Source of the DNA: Nissolia schottii
Lineage: Eukaryota > Streptophyta > Magnoliopsida > Fabales > Fabaceae
Length of the DNA: 64,000 bases
Assembly: GCA_003254905.1 (NCBI GenBank)
Contig: QANU01076285.1
Location: forward strand, 203,720-267,719
Reading direction: 5' to 3'
The notes under the pieces are model-generated. The model searched no databases. It saw nothing but the letters and a program-made list of their open reading frames with translations, and was not told where the DNA came from. Position numbers and translations under genes: made by a program. This document shows positions 9,818-22,244 of this stretch, piece after piece. Position 1 is the first letter of the stretch. Every line of letters begins with the position of its first letter.

Positions 9818-11983
9818 ATTCCAAATAAAAAAATTGTTAGATTAAATGATGTGATATAATTCTTTTATTTATTTATTTATTTAATATTCATGTTACATCA
9901 TCTTATCAATTAAATTGTGACAAATTTTGACTCTAACATTTTTTTTGATGTAGTTAGTTTAAGCTTTCATTGGAATAATTGTTTAATGATAGCAAATAAA
10001 TATACCCGCAGTTGATAAACATTATGCAAGCTTGGTGGTATGTTGAATGTATGAGAATTTAATTTGAGGTAAATATGTACATAAACTTTTTATCAACTCA
10101 TCTCTCCAATCAAACTTTTCTCGGACTTTAGGAATCGGGAATTACTATGATATACAGGAGAGAGGCAATGATGTATCTAATGGGAACGTGTAAGCTCTAC
10201 ATGCTGTAGATTTGTCATGTAATAAATTGATGATTGATGATTGATGATATCTAGAGATTCTTTAGATATGAAATCATCTCAGCCGTTTACGTTAAGCTAT
10301 AAATGACATTTGCAACCAGTAACTTTTTAGCCTATATGGAAGGGCCCATAATTACAACAAAAATGTTATTTGCGCAATTTTTAAAGATATGCTGGAGAAC
10401 CCTGCTATGAAAAGGAAGTTAGAAATAGTGTAGAGAAATATAAAGGATTACTTTACCAATTAATGTTTTCACTTGTGTTTTTGTTTTGTCTTGAGTTTAT
10501 ATATATACGGTTCGCTCTATTCGGTACCCAAACTTTTATGAAGAAGTCAGTATTTCATTGTATTTGAATGATTGTGATCTAATCAAAAATTTAAAATAAC
10601 AAACAATTTAAATTAATGAAACATTTGACAAAATTTTAGATGTTATGATATCGATACCTTTAAAGTTTTAAGGGGTACCAATATGTGTGTGAAACTTTAT
10701 ATATATTGGAAAAAAAAAATGATCAGAAGAATATAAATTTTTAGTTCAATGGTCAAATTTATAAAACTTTTCTTAACAACATTACAGTTTATGTGGTTGT
10801 GTAATAATGATTTTGATTTACACCAATGCTATATTAAATCAATTCTTTTTCATGTATATATGGAGTGATCCACTCACTTTCGTAGTAAAACTTGTTTACT
10901 TACTCCAATGAATTTAATTTGATATTATCTTAATATTAAAGCATAAATCACAATTTTTTAAAATAATGTATATTAATGAATACGTAATCTAATAATTAAT
11001 ACTTAGTTATATTTTAAAAATTATATTATAACTTAAAATAAAGTGAAATGATAAAGCATCGTTTCGTTTTAACACTTTTTGAATTTATAACTTGATTTAC
11101 ACAATGAAAACTTTAAGTTCAGCTATTGCATTAATGAAATTCAATACCCATAAAATGTTATTTAATAAAGTAAGTATATCAAGACTTAATATAAATGAAT
11201 CTCAACCCCCACACATATGCACGCACGCACGCACACATGCAAGACAAGTTGTCATGATCTTGGTTGGGGCAGATCGCGACGCCACGTACGCATGAGCACA
11301 CATAGAAGCCTCTCAAATCTCAATCAGATTCTGTCTATCATCAATCATCTCGGTATCTTTCCATCATCTAACTAAATTCAGCACAATGCATTGACATCCA
11401 ATGAACTCTGGACCGGTCCTTTTAAATCGTTTAGGTTTAATTATGGAGCTATGTCGCATGGGGTCTAGCACTTCACAATATTGGTATCTAATCACCCATG
11501 GAAATGTAGACAGGGGCTTCTTTAGTAGGGGCCAAGAGAGTACAGTTTCGATTGTAAACCCTTTTTTGCAGAGTGCCATAGGGAAATCATGCTTGTGCCT
11601 TTTAAATTGTATCTGTGTGTATATATATAAAAACAAAACCCTTTTGTTTATTGTAATTGATTGAAGTTACGGACCAACGTGCTAAAGGTGTGTTGGATGG
11701 AGTCAAATCTCTGGTAAATTGTGTTGGATGTATGGACAAGGATAAATAGAAACATGTTGAATATTATTAATATTTCATAGTACGACATTATGGCACACTA
11801 CTCACTTTCTTCGATCTACAATATGGGTCATCCTCCAAGGATGCAAATTCGTAATTATCCTCTTTTTGACAGGGCACTGCAACAAATTTGACATCTAGTT
11901 TCATGAGATCATTTTTGGGCGTGTAGACATGAGTCACATTACATAAATTTATTTTATACTTTATGTAGAAGTAGAAGTAGGAC
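9818..11983 (+). repeat. Direct duplicate, right copy (about 2.2 kb)
   Basis: Second copy of 7601-9792. It starts exactly after the N. Differences include gattgatgattgatga against gattggtga near 10230, a one-base loss in the T-run near 11560, and an ACGC/CGCACG-rich stretch near 11220 that differs in length. This divergence fits two alleles as well as an old duplication. Confidence 0.9.
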
Positions 11984-12185
11984 TTGAACTCAGGTTTACT
12001 TATAAAAGTTTTGATATCTTCTAAAAAAAAAATTATCTCTCTTAAAAATTTAAGTGGATGGACAAAGATAGATTGTTTTATATATTTGATAAGTAAGAAA
12101 AAAAAAAACATAGTTAAGAATACAAAAACAGTAAGTGTAGCTTCCAAAACTTATACCCACAACCATTTGCTTTGTTATACCTAGA
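11984..12185. other. No gene seen
   Basis: AT-rich, with poly-A runs on the plus strand. An open frame on each strand overlaps here but neither resembles a known protein. Confidence 0.5.
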
Positions 12186-12658
12186 CTTGGTTTGGCAAAA
12201 TTATGGCTCTCTAAAAGCTATTGAGCTATTTATACTCACTAAAAATTTCTACTGAAAAATTATAGTAATATTGTTTTGTAACATAATACATAAAGCTGCT
12301 CTTAATAAGCAGAAGCCATAAGAATATTGTTTCGTAAATATATCGTTAAGTTGTTCTTAAAATATAAAATATTATAATGGATACATATAGTAAAATATAA
12401 TTTCTATTTTAATGTTTTATTAATTATTTAATGACAAAATTTGAATTTTATTAAAGTTTAAGATTATTTGAATCTTTTTAAATTTTGAAAGTCAAAATCA
12501 GTTTTAAAAAGTTTCTTTTGAGAACTCCCAAAAGCACATTTGGCTCGAAAAAGTCAAGAGCAAAAGCTTCTCAGCTTTTTTATTTATCAAACGCAAAAAA
12601 TTGACTTATACATTTTGATAACAGGAGCACCTCCTAAAAAAACCTTTATCAAATCAAG
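12186..12658. mobile_element. MITE candidate (hAT-type)
   Basis: Left end CTTGGTTTGGCAAAA and right end (reverse complement) CTTGATTTGATAAAG form an imperfect terminal inverted repeat of about 15 bases. The interior has plant-MITE features such as gctctctaaaagct on one side and agcaaaagcttctcagc on the other. The left part resembles 4141-4330. No clear target-site duplication could be read. Confidence 0.5.
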
Positions 12659-13340
12659 CATGTATTACATGGTTATATCGATAACTTTATTGTTGTTATA
12701 ACATTTAGTAACAATACACATATTATTATAAAAATGTTAGAATTTTTATGTTGACTAACATAAATCTATATCATAATCTATTTAGACTCAGATTAATTAG
12801 ATGTCAAATTAAATCTTAAAAGCTATTGTTTAAGCTTAATTTTGTTGTGATAACTAATATTATTGGACTTATTTGGATAAGCAATTCTCATTAGTGAATA
12901 TTATTGAGAAACATCAATGTAATGATTGTGACCCCATGAACCAACAATAAGGCATTATTGCCTAAAGAGAATAAGAGAGAAGGCTCCTCCTTAGTTTACA
13001 CTAATTTTCTCTCCTAATCCACTCCTTTCTTCTCTTATTTTTAGAATTGAGTGACAAAAACATAACCTTTGATTCAAGTTCCTCCATCAGTCGAAATACC
13101 TGAATCTTGTTTGATTGCATGCTGTGATTGGATCAAAGATCATTGTGTTTATTTGATAAAAAAGAAGTTGTAGGCAAATGGTAAAATGTTATTATGGCCA
13201 TCGATGGAATTTCTTGGTGACCTAGTTTGACAGATTTATCTCAACTCCACATATTCTATTTGTTTTATTTCTGCCTTTTTCTTGAATATAGGTAGAGATG
13301 TGGTCTTAAAAGTTAAGAAATCTCTCACTTTAATTTTAAA
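12659..13340. other. No gene seen
   Basis: AT-rich spacer without convincing reading frames or repeat boundaries. Confidence 0.5.
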
Positions 13341-14825
13341 TCGCTAATGCAAATTTTGCAACACTAGCAAGTGTACTAGTTCATACAAGTAATAAGAGTG
13401 AGTAACACTCGAGTTGTTGAACCCACAAGGATAATATTATGTTAGAATTTAATTAATAAATTTTTAAATTGAGTTGATTGATAGGATAAAGGAAAAGAAT
13501 GGAGATATAACAATGAAGGTAAAATAAAAATTAAATAAAAGAAAAGACTCAACGGTGGGAAGAACAATAGGGTTAATGACTCATCTACTCTAGACTCAGG
13601 TGGATTCATATACAAACCCACACAACTATCCTAATACAACTATTTAACAGTTATCAATTGATCTCAATTAATGGCCGAGGTTCTTATCCTAATTGCAAGC
13701 CGTCTTTCTCAGGGTCAAGCAATTTCTTCCCTTAGACTGAATGTCGAATCTCTTAGTGTAAACTAACCTATTTGAAGCTTGAAAGATTTGTGAATTTCCT
13801 ACACACGCCCACACAACCCGCATAAATTATCTCTAATCTTAAGCTAGCCTATGGTAAATCTCACATGAGCACTTTTGTGATCCTCCTCTCAAATTGCATA
13901 CAAAACAAGAAGTCGATTAATTGGTGATCAAGCAATTAAAACATTAAGAACAATGAGAGAAACTTAAGAAACATCAATTGACACTGAATAAATTGAATTA
14001 AAATAGCATAATTCAAAGAGGTTACATTAATGCCCTAGCAAAGGACTTAGTACATAAAAGAAAAAAAGAACAAGTGAAAAGAAGAGAAGAAAGACATAGA
14101 AAACAACACCATAGATGACAAACAGTGGTAGATGACGAATGGGGATGCAAACCTCTCGCTTAACAATCTGGCGACAGATCTTTGGCCTTGGTTAACACCT
14201 TTAGGGTTACCTTCTCTTCAAATTTGATTCCCCTCCAATCCACTCTGAACATGTTTTAGGTTGGTACTTATTGCCGAAATTACAAAAATGGGTTTATGAT
14301 TTTGTTGATTTTTCTACAGATTTTCGTTGCACTACTCAAGTAGTACTCTTAAAAATTTAGTTCTGGTGCTTCTGCCTCTGCATTACTCTAGTAGTGCTTC
14401 ATGATTTGCACTACGATGGTTGAAATGCTATAAATTTTGTTACAAAAGTTCGAATGATGCGATTCATATCTCCAAATAAAGCTAAGAATGAGATATTCAA
14501 CTTTGTAGTTGGAGCCGATTCGAAATTCATTCATCTTGAAGGTGAAATCTCAATAACAAAGTAAGACTGAAATGATTTTAGCACTTCAAAATAGTCATTT
14601 TTGCTCAATCTTCTCCTTGAGATCCTTATTCTTGAAAACTAGTGAACAAACATCTAAAACTATCCTAAAATGCATGAAATGATCTTAAAATTATTTGCAA
14701 AATCACAAAATGAATAAAAAATTACAAAATATCACAAAATTCACAAAATCAATAAAAAAATACCTCCAAAAATATTGTTGACGTGGAACTCTTGATGCAA
14801 GGAGATGATATCACTAATGGTGTCT
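13341..14825. mobile_element. Possible retroelement remnant
   Basis: The block starting gcaacactagcaagtgtactag, with gttgaacccacaagg shortly after, resembles a phrase that recurs in plant retroelement LTR or leader regions. Later, caactttgtagttgg near 14500 is echoed by caactataaagttgtgg near 40057 inside another LTR-like block. No coding frame and no paired LTR were found, so the call is weak. Confidence 0.25.
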
Positions 14826-14836
14826 ACTTATTTATG

Positions 14837-15325
14837 TGACACCCTAGAAATGTCATTGGCACACAAAGAACTAGTTCCTTTATGAAAGCCTCTAACGTCA
14901 CATGATTTTTATTAAAATTGGGTTTCAAATAAATAATAAAGTAATTTTAACAAACTAATTGGTCTTTGTTAAATGAAACTAAACTATTACATGTGTTTCC
15001 TTTAAAAATAGAATATTGAAATAAACATAATGTATAAGCGTTTCCTGCCTACATTCTAATGGAGCACTCCAAACTGACATAACATAAACCACTAACTACA
15101 ATAATTGTCTCCACTACAAAGTGAAGCTGACGAAGGATCTAAACAGCTAAAATCTACTGAAGGAGAAGAGTATCCTCGTAAAATAACATTGATAAGGGGT
15201 GAGTCATTGCTCAATGAATGACAGACCTCACGGCAACATGAGATATTTCGCAAACATGTTATTTTATTCTAAACATTCTGGGAAGGTTTCTAGTTACAAG
15301 GGAAGCTCAACGCCTCCTCTCTAGG
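14837..15325 (-). mobile_element. Possible gypsy LTR fragment
   Basis: The left edge reads TGTGACACCCTAG, like the TGTCATGACCC edge of the better-supported LTR at 36694. It also carries ggtgagtcattgctcaatgaatg, comparable to gagttgtcaactcaacgaatg inside that LTR. The orientation is taken from this similarity. The opposite edge is uncertain. Confidence 0.35.
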
Positions 15326-15524
15326 CAGCTAGCGATGTGGGACTTCTACGTCGTACCGTTGCAGTGGTTCTGATCGCTACGGTATGCCTCTACATTGCCT
15401 TTTCCCAGCACTGCTATAGCAGTCTAGTGTTTAATTTCTTCTTTTTTTCTCTTTTTTTTTTGAAATTAAAAAGGTCATCACAATTCCCTTCTTGCAATCA
15501 CAATTTTCTTCCATTTCAAGCAAA

Positions 15525-15928
15525 AGCTATTAACACCAATTCTCCCACCAAAGACACACAAGAAGAAAATAAATAAAACACACTAAAAGAATACAAAATT
15601 TAACACGATTTAGTCACTTCAACCTATTTTCACAATCCCTAGAAGGGGGGAAAAAAAACTCAACTTAAAAATATTTGATTACAACTTATAATCAACAAAA
15701 GGTGTAAAATTCTCTACTAAACTCACCACTCAATACTCCAAATACACCTACTCTCTAGTATATAGACTCTTTCCTAGGTAATGCGTAACATCTAAATACT
15801 TAGTCTCTATTTATAGGAGGAACATTTCTCATCCTTTGTTGACTAAACAACTATGTTCATCATCTCACTAATTCTTGAGTTGTGGTCAAGGTCTGAGTTA
15901 CAAATCTATTTTGGATACTTTTGTAACA
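15525..15928 (-). mobile_element. Possible copia-type LTR with degenerate primer-binding site
   Basis: On the minus strand the block starts TGTTACAAAAG at 15928, has a plant TATA box (CCTATAAATAG) near 15815, a leader with cgtgttaaattttg, and then tggtgttaatagc near 15545. The last resembles the usual initiator-tRNA primer site TGGTATCAGAGC. The following purine-rich sequence would be the element's untranslated leader. No gag frame survives. Confidence 0.3.
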
Positions 15929-18900
15929 GATTGTGAGTGGCGCACATATCTCTCTTTATTTGAAACTGAGCAAGGGAAGCACCATTTTCGCTCTCTCTCT
16001 TTCTTAGAAAATGAAAAGAAGAATAAGAAAAGATACAAAGTTTAAACCTTTGTGGGAAAGATAAAACACTCCAAATGCAAGGGTGTTCATGTCATTTCAC
16101 TAGAACAGATCAAGGGCAAAAAGGAATTTTTCATCTATGTGAATAGGACAAAATCATTAAAGCCATGCCCGACTTACTCATTAAGCCACACAAATCTTGA
16201 GGCATTATGGTATTTGGCTCAAGTGATGGAATGGTTATGTCTCATCATGTGACAACACATCATAATCTCAAACACATGTCCCCAAAACTTGAGATAAAGA
16301 TCTCGAGGTAAAGAAAACCTAATTACGCCCTACAATGTGCCAACATCGGGTTGGGGCAATATTAGGCCTAATCCCCATGAACCCAACTCATTCAGTCCAT
16401 CTCAGCCAAGCCCAATATGGAGCCATACCAAGTCACATTCCTAAACCAGGACATGGGCATGTCTATGGTTTGACTAGAAAGATATCATGCATGCTAATAA
16501 CAAGGGATTGTAAACAACCCCGAAATCATGGTAACCGCCTCGCCTCGCTATATTTGGGATCACATTTTAAATGCATTTGATCTCATACTACTCAAACTCC
16601 TATTGCTACTAGTGTTTACTTGAGCCGTCATAGTGCATTTGCAGGCACAGCCCACCTCATGCTATTTAATTTATCATTTTTTATAATTTTTAAAATTAAA
16701 TTTATTAAATTTTATTATCATTTCATGATTTAATATGACATCTTAATGGATTATATGATTTAATGTGATAAACTAATACTTTTCAATATAATAGTTGTAG
16801 AGAGATGCATCGTAAGCTTAAATGGTCTACAAATCTCTAGACTTCTTATAAGTTAACTCTTTCAATGACTTGACTAACGAAAAATTTATTAAGATCATAT
16901 AGAACATGAAATGATAACAAAATTCGATGAATTTTATTCTAAAAATTATGAAAAATAAATAAATTAAGAAGCATGAAATATCTACATCATATGATATTTA
17001 AGCAACTTACTTTTATAAACTAACTGGTTAAAAGCATTTCACACAAGTATCTCGGATACGTCTCTTACGTTTGTTAAGAGGCGTCCCAAACCGCGAACCA
17101 AATTTACCCTATGTACACCCTCATGGCCTTGAGAGTGACACTAGAAAATTCCTTGCAAGTATATGACAAAAATAAAAAATACAATATGTGAATAATGCGA
17201 TGCACTTACAGGCGACATAGATATAATTCAGACAGAGCTATAGAACACTCCAAAGCCTGGCAGTAATTGTCTTATCTTGAAATTTCCACTAGTCATTTTC
17301 AAAATTAATCAAAGATTAAAAAAAAATTATTATTTGTATGTCTAAATAGACATTCAATCCCTGTACTGAAAAAAAAGGTACAGAATCTAGTATAATTTGG
17401 ATTTTTCACTTCTCTCTAAGGTGGATATTCCCCACTTTTGCCAGTATGAACTTGAGTGTATAAAATCTCTAAGTGCATAAATAATTTTATTCAATTAAAT
17501 TAAAAGTTGAGTTATTTAAGCTTATTTTGTGTGAGACAATGTTTCAACTTATATTTTATTAGATCTTATTCAATAATAAATAAAATGTGAGTTGATATAA
17601 TATCTTTCACAAAATAAATACGCTTAACATAATTTCTTGAATTAAACCATAAGAGGAGGTCATAGACAGTAAAGAATAATGGGCTTGGATTATAGGTTAC
17701 AACCTATAACTTATACGTATGGTATGACTAGTCCAAATTAGATGTACGCTTTTGTGGCAAGTGGTGGGGCCTAAAATAACAAAAATGTTACATGTAGATC
17801 TAATTTTATATATTGATACATAACCATTAATAATGTACAAACTTTATTCTCATGAGTGCACAAACATTACAAACTTATAGATGATATTCTCAATTATATT
17901 TAATTAAGTGAACAAACATTACATGCATTAAAACGCAAACTTTATGTATATAAGTATAGGGTGTATGTATGGTGTATATTTTTTTGTGTACGTGTAGCAG
18001 GACTCCTAAAATAATAACCACATCTGGGTCCCCAATCAGATGTACCATTTATCTCAAGGCAATAGAAAAACATTTGTTGATCATCATGCACCAGATAGGC
18101 CATATGTCCATTTGGATATGATGATCTTTATCAGCTTCCCACCCACCTTCAATATATCAACCCAAAAGCTAAACTACAATCCCCCAAAGAAAAAGAAAAG
18201 AAAAAAAGGTGAGAAATTTGCCAACTTGCATATCTCACTCGCTTTTGTGGAATCATCTGGCTTGATCTCACCAAAACCAGCAAGTGGCACCTCAAAGCCA
18301 CACAGTACCTAGATCTCCAATCTTGTGTGCTGGAAAGTAATTTTCCCAACTTGTCCACTGGGGCCAACAATTTGGAACAATTGGCCCATCCTCTTAAATT
18401 TCCAGATCAAATTCACATAGGAATATCCCTTTCTCATCTTGCTTTTCCACTTTGGCATTACTACTTACTTGTTGACCCAATTAGTGTAACTTAATTTCTT
18501 TCTAGTTTAATTTGACTTTGTTTAAACTTTTATAAATAGCCGTCCTGACACATGTTTCTCGCTAAAAATTAGGAGACTAAAATCAAATTTGTTAAAGTCT
18601 AAACCTAACCATACAACATGGATCGTGTATATTTGAGATGATAAAACAAAACATGAGAATCCAAGATGGCCATAGCCTCACCAAGAGTGTAAGTCTCTCT
18701 CAAGTCACTAAGAAACTTAAGATTCCGAAACAATAATGAGTCATTCATTACATATATAATTGTTGCCGAACATGTAACCTGCATAATTCTAGTTGGACAT
18801 CATGAGCACATAATTATGGAGCACATAATTAGTCTAATCATGATATTGATTTCATTTACAAAATACCTCAACGGACAAAACTTGAACGACCACCTCACAG

Positions 18901-19257
18901 TATATAAGCATGAACATCGTTTGTGTGCAGGTACATTCTCTAACCATTATCACCTCATATTGATCACATAAACTGATTTGAGCGTCGGAGTGAATTTTGC
19001 AAGCACCACCTCCCTTAGACTAAGGACTTCCCAACTTAAAATGTCATATTCATCTCTCTGAAGAGTTTGTGCATTGCTAGTAAGGTCGCAGTTACAAGCC
19101 ATCTCGACCTCACCGAATTGCTGATAATAAAATTCAACTAGAAATAATTAATTACTCACTTGACAATCTTAAGAAGAAAAAAAAAACATTATGTTGTGAG
19201 CAGAAAATCAGACAAGTATTTTGTATTTTTTTTTTTCCTATTCTCGGTAATAAGTAC
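15929..19257. other. No gene seen
   Basis: A mixture of AT-rich spacer and unclassified repeat-like sequence. Near 17840-17920 the phrases gtgcacaaacattac and gaacaaacattac resemble the minisatellite units at 30.3 and 47.8 kb. Open frames at 16052-16252, 16335-16580 and 18040-18312 have no recognisable domain. Confidence 0.45.
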
Positions 19258-19446
19258 TACTTCCGTTTTCTATTAATTATTCACAAGAAATATTTGTCTC
19301 CACAGTAGAAGAAATTGTTTTGTGCACCACTTATCATCTGAACCTTTAATTTTTGTGGGCCTTACAACTTTACACAATTTTTAAAATTGTTTTAATGATA
19401 AATGATATATAATTTGTAGAGCATGATTTTTTTATTCTACGGAGTA
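19258..19446. mobile_element. Stowaway-like MITE candidate
   Basis: Ends TACTTCCGTTTTCTATTAATT and, in reverse complement, TACTCCGTAGAATAA, the TACTCCNTCCGT style of Tc1/mariner-derived plant MITEs. About 190 bases, AT-rich inside. Confidence 0.4.
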
Positions 19447-19508
19447 TAGAAGAATGACTCATTATCCACCTTTAATTATGTCAGATACTAAAGAAATGAT
19501 TGTAATTT

Positions 19509-19600
19509 CTGGGAGACTCACCCGCCATAGTCAGGTGCGCGACCCGGGTCGACCCGGATTAGTCAAGGCTAAGCCTTGAATACCGGGCAGGCAACCTAAA
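19509..19600 (+). repeat. SINE-like fragment
   Basis: Contains ctgggagactcacccgcc, atagtcaggtgcgcgacc and, later, taccgggcaggcaac. The same three blocks occur in reverse orientation at 31373-31430. GC content is far above the flanks, typical of a tRNA-derived insert. Confidence 0.45.
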
Positions 19601-19838
19601 AAAATTTTGAAGTAAGAAAAAATTAATTTATAAAATTGTCTTTGTTTAATATTTTTATTTATTTTCTCTTCTATCCCATGTTCTCTCACATTCACGTATT
19701 TCAATTATCTTAATTAATATGAATATATTAAAAAAGAAATAATTAATATTATTTAAATTTAGAAAATAAATAATTATTTATAAAAATATTAAAATAAAAA
19801 AGATGAACAATTATTTAAGCATGGATGAAGAACTAAGA

Positions 19839-20136
19839 TACTCTTTCCATTTTAGTATATCTCTCCAAAATCAAATAACATTGAATTAGGGAAAAAAATA
19901 TTTTGGTAATTTTATAAAATGATGCGAGTTGACAAAATTATCTCTCTATAAAAAATAAATTTATATTTTCATTATAATTATTATTCCTCCTCACATTTAA
20001 TTATACTAATAAATATTTTACCACAATTAAAGATATAAATAAAAAAATAATATTACCTAAACATTGTAAATAGATAAATATTATGAAACCTTAAAAATGA
20101 AAAATAGATAGATGTAATTACACCACGAAGGGAGTA
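19839..20136. mobile_element. Stowaway-like MITE candidate
   Basis: Left end TACTCTTTCCATTTTAGTA and right end (reverse complement) TACTCCCTTCGTGGTGTAA, flanked by TA, about 300 bases. The ends follow the TACTCCCTCCGT consensus of plant mariner-type MITEs. Confidence 0.45.
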
Positions 20137-20333
20137 TCTTTGAACAAATGATTATGAATATTCATGAATTTTATTTATGACTAGTTTTACAGTAAATGTT
20201 TATTAACCATAAAAGCAGTCAATAAATTACTACTCTACTCCATCTCCTCCTTCATGCAAGTCTTTTAAGGTTTTAGTATGAGAATTAAGGAAATAATAAA
20301 ATGATCTAAATTTAATAATAAAAAAATAAGGTT

Positions 20334-20494
20334 TCTCCTTCGGTACCCATCCAATTTGATAGGTATTGATACCTTGTCCACATGTCTTAAATATTTTCAA
20401 AAATTAAAATAAGAATAATCTGCAATACACCTAACAGATAACAATTAAGGTTAGAGTATTGGTACCCCATATTATGACTAAGGTACCGGAGCAA
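20334..20494. mobile_element. Small MITE candidate with CGGTACC ends
   Basis: Left tctccttcggtacc, right ggtaccggagca, about 160 bases. A similar arrangement (cggtatcc / ggatacc) appears in the duplicated block near 8299-8462, suggesting one small family. Confidence 0.35.
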
Positions 20495-21120
20495 TCCCCA
20501 AGAAATAATTTTAAATTACTAACTTATATTTGTATATTTCTCAATTTTCTATTAATTATTCATCTCGTCACTAAAATAAAATTAGTACAAAATAATTAAT
20601 TCTACATTAAAAAATCAAAAATACTATTAATATAGAATGAATTAATTTTTCTTTTAAAAAAAAGCTTACATGGAGAGCTGGAGAAAATAGTACACACATA
20701 ACAAAGCCTAAAAGAAAAAAAAACACACACACGCATACATACATACATATTAAATTAATGTCCCAAAATAGACATTTTCTGAACCCTTATATATTTCAAC
20801 GTAATTTCCTGCGACGCTCATCAAATTAATATAAAGAATAAAGGCATTATTATTTTATTACTTCTACAATTTTTTTTTAATTTATAATCGCTTTGTTCAT
20901 AGTGTGGAGAACATTTTAGTAGTCATTCTTTCATATTCTATGGAATAAAAAGTTATTCCTTCAAGTAACATCTTGACTCTTAAAATTAAATAATAGATAG
21001 ACAATATGAACGAGAGAAAATTTAACGGCGAATATGAATCACAGAGAAAGAGGAAAAAAAAAATTCTTGAGGAAATAAGAATTTCGTACTCTTTAGATAT
21101 ACAGATTGAGTTTCTCATAG
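20495..21120. other. No gene seen
   Basis: Very AT-rich sequence upstream of the duplicated WD40 promoter, including a short acacacacacgcatacatacat run near 20725. Confidence 0.5.
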
Positions 21121-21810
21121 AGATATATACTTAAAGATTTCTCTTCCAAAAATTGTTACTAATTATTGTCTCGATTTTATCATTTACATTGATGTTATGT
21201 GAAACATTGTGTGCTAATTTATATGTTATTTATTATTAAATAAATTTTTTAATAAAATATAAATTTTATTAAAATTTTATCTAATAAAAAATAATAGGTG
21301 TATAAATTACACGATGTCCTAACGCTCTATTAAGTCCAAATAACACGCTTGTGAATGTAAACTCAAAAAGAGCATGGGCGGTGCTAAATTGCTAATTAAC
21401 TGCTAACATGCGCAGCTGCCTAGTTTTATAAATTGCTAACATGAGCATGTCTCTATAAAACCCAACCACCCCTAAAAACTCCCACACAACCCTTGAAAAG
21501 GCAACAAACGACAGAAAGAGAAAGAGAAAGAGAAAAAGAATGGGACTTGTTCAATGCCCCTCATGTTGCCACTCAGCAAAGCAGGATCATGATCAAGAAT
21601 CTTCACAACCTCACTCCAATAACCGCCTTCACTCAGAATCATCAACCTCTTCCTCCCTCTCTTCCCAGCCAAGCCTACCTTCAGTCCCTTCCCTCACCCC
21701 GCAACCACCCAAAAATATAGTGACCACTGCACATCACCAACTCAGAACCACCATCAAAGGCCACTCCTCCCCGATCTTCTCCCTCGCCCTCCACGGCAAG
21801 TTCCTCTACA
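21121..21810 (+). repeat. Direct duplicate of the WD40 promoter and first exon (left copy)
   Basis: Matches 21812-22515 from agatatatacttaaa to ggcaagttcctctaca. The left copy lacks the agcctctttagggggg stretch present near 22185 and has a longer gagaaa run before the ATG. It stops exactly at the N at 21811. Confidence 0.9.
21540..21810 (+). pseudogene. Truncated 5' copy of the WD40 gene
   Basis: Encodes the first 90 residues of the WD40 protein with one change (HSAKQ instead of HSAQQ) and then ends at the N. The remaining seven-bladed propeller is missing. It has its own TATA-containing promoter (ctataaaacc near 21452). If the assembly is right, it is a gene fragment that would run into the second promoter. 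More probably it is the same exon from another haplotype or contig end. Confidence 0.75.
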
Positions 21811-22141
21811 NAGATATACACTTAAATATTTCTATTCCAAAAATTGTTGCTAATTATTGTCTCAGTATTATCATTTACATTGATGTTATGTGAAACATTG
21901 TGTTGACTTATATGTTATTTATTATTAAATAAATTTTTTAATAAAATATAAATTTTTTTAAAATTTCATATAATAAAAATTAATATGTGTATAAACACGA
22001 TGCGCTAACGCTCCATTAAGTCCAAATAACACGCTTGTGAATGTAAACTCAAAAAGAGCATGGGTGGTACTAAATTGCTAATTGCTCACTGCTAACATGC
22101 GCAGCTGCCTAGTTTGATAAATTGCTAACATGAGCATGTCT

Positions 22142-22150
22142 CTATAAAAC
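22142..22150 (+). promoter_or_regulatory. TATA box of the WD40 gene
   Basis: CTATAAAAC lies about 100 bases before the ATG at 22245, so transcription should start near 22175. The same element is in the upstream partial copy. Confidence 0.6.
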
Positions 22151-22244
22151 CCAACCACCCCTAAAAGCTCCCACACAAGCCTTTAAGCCTCTTTAGGGGG
22201 GAATAGAAAAGGCAACAAACGACAGAAAGAGAAGGAGAAAAAGA

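Noticed and set aside
21540..21810. Independent WD40 paralogue
   Set aside because: It ends exactly at an N and is nearly identical to the complete gene's first exon, so it is better read as a duplicated contig end.
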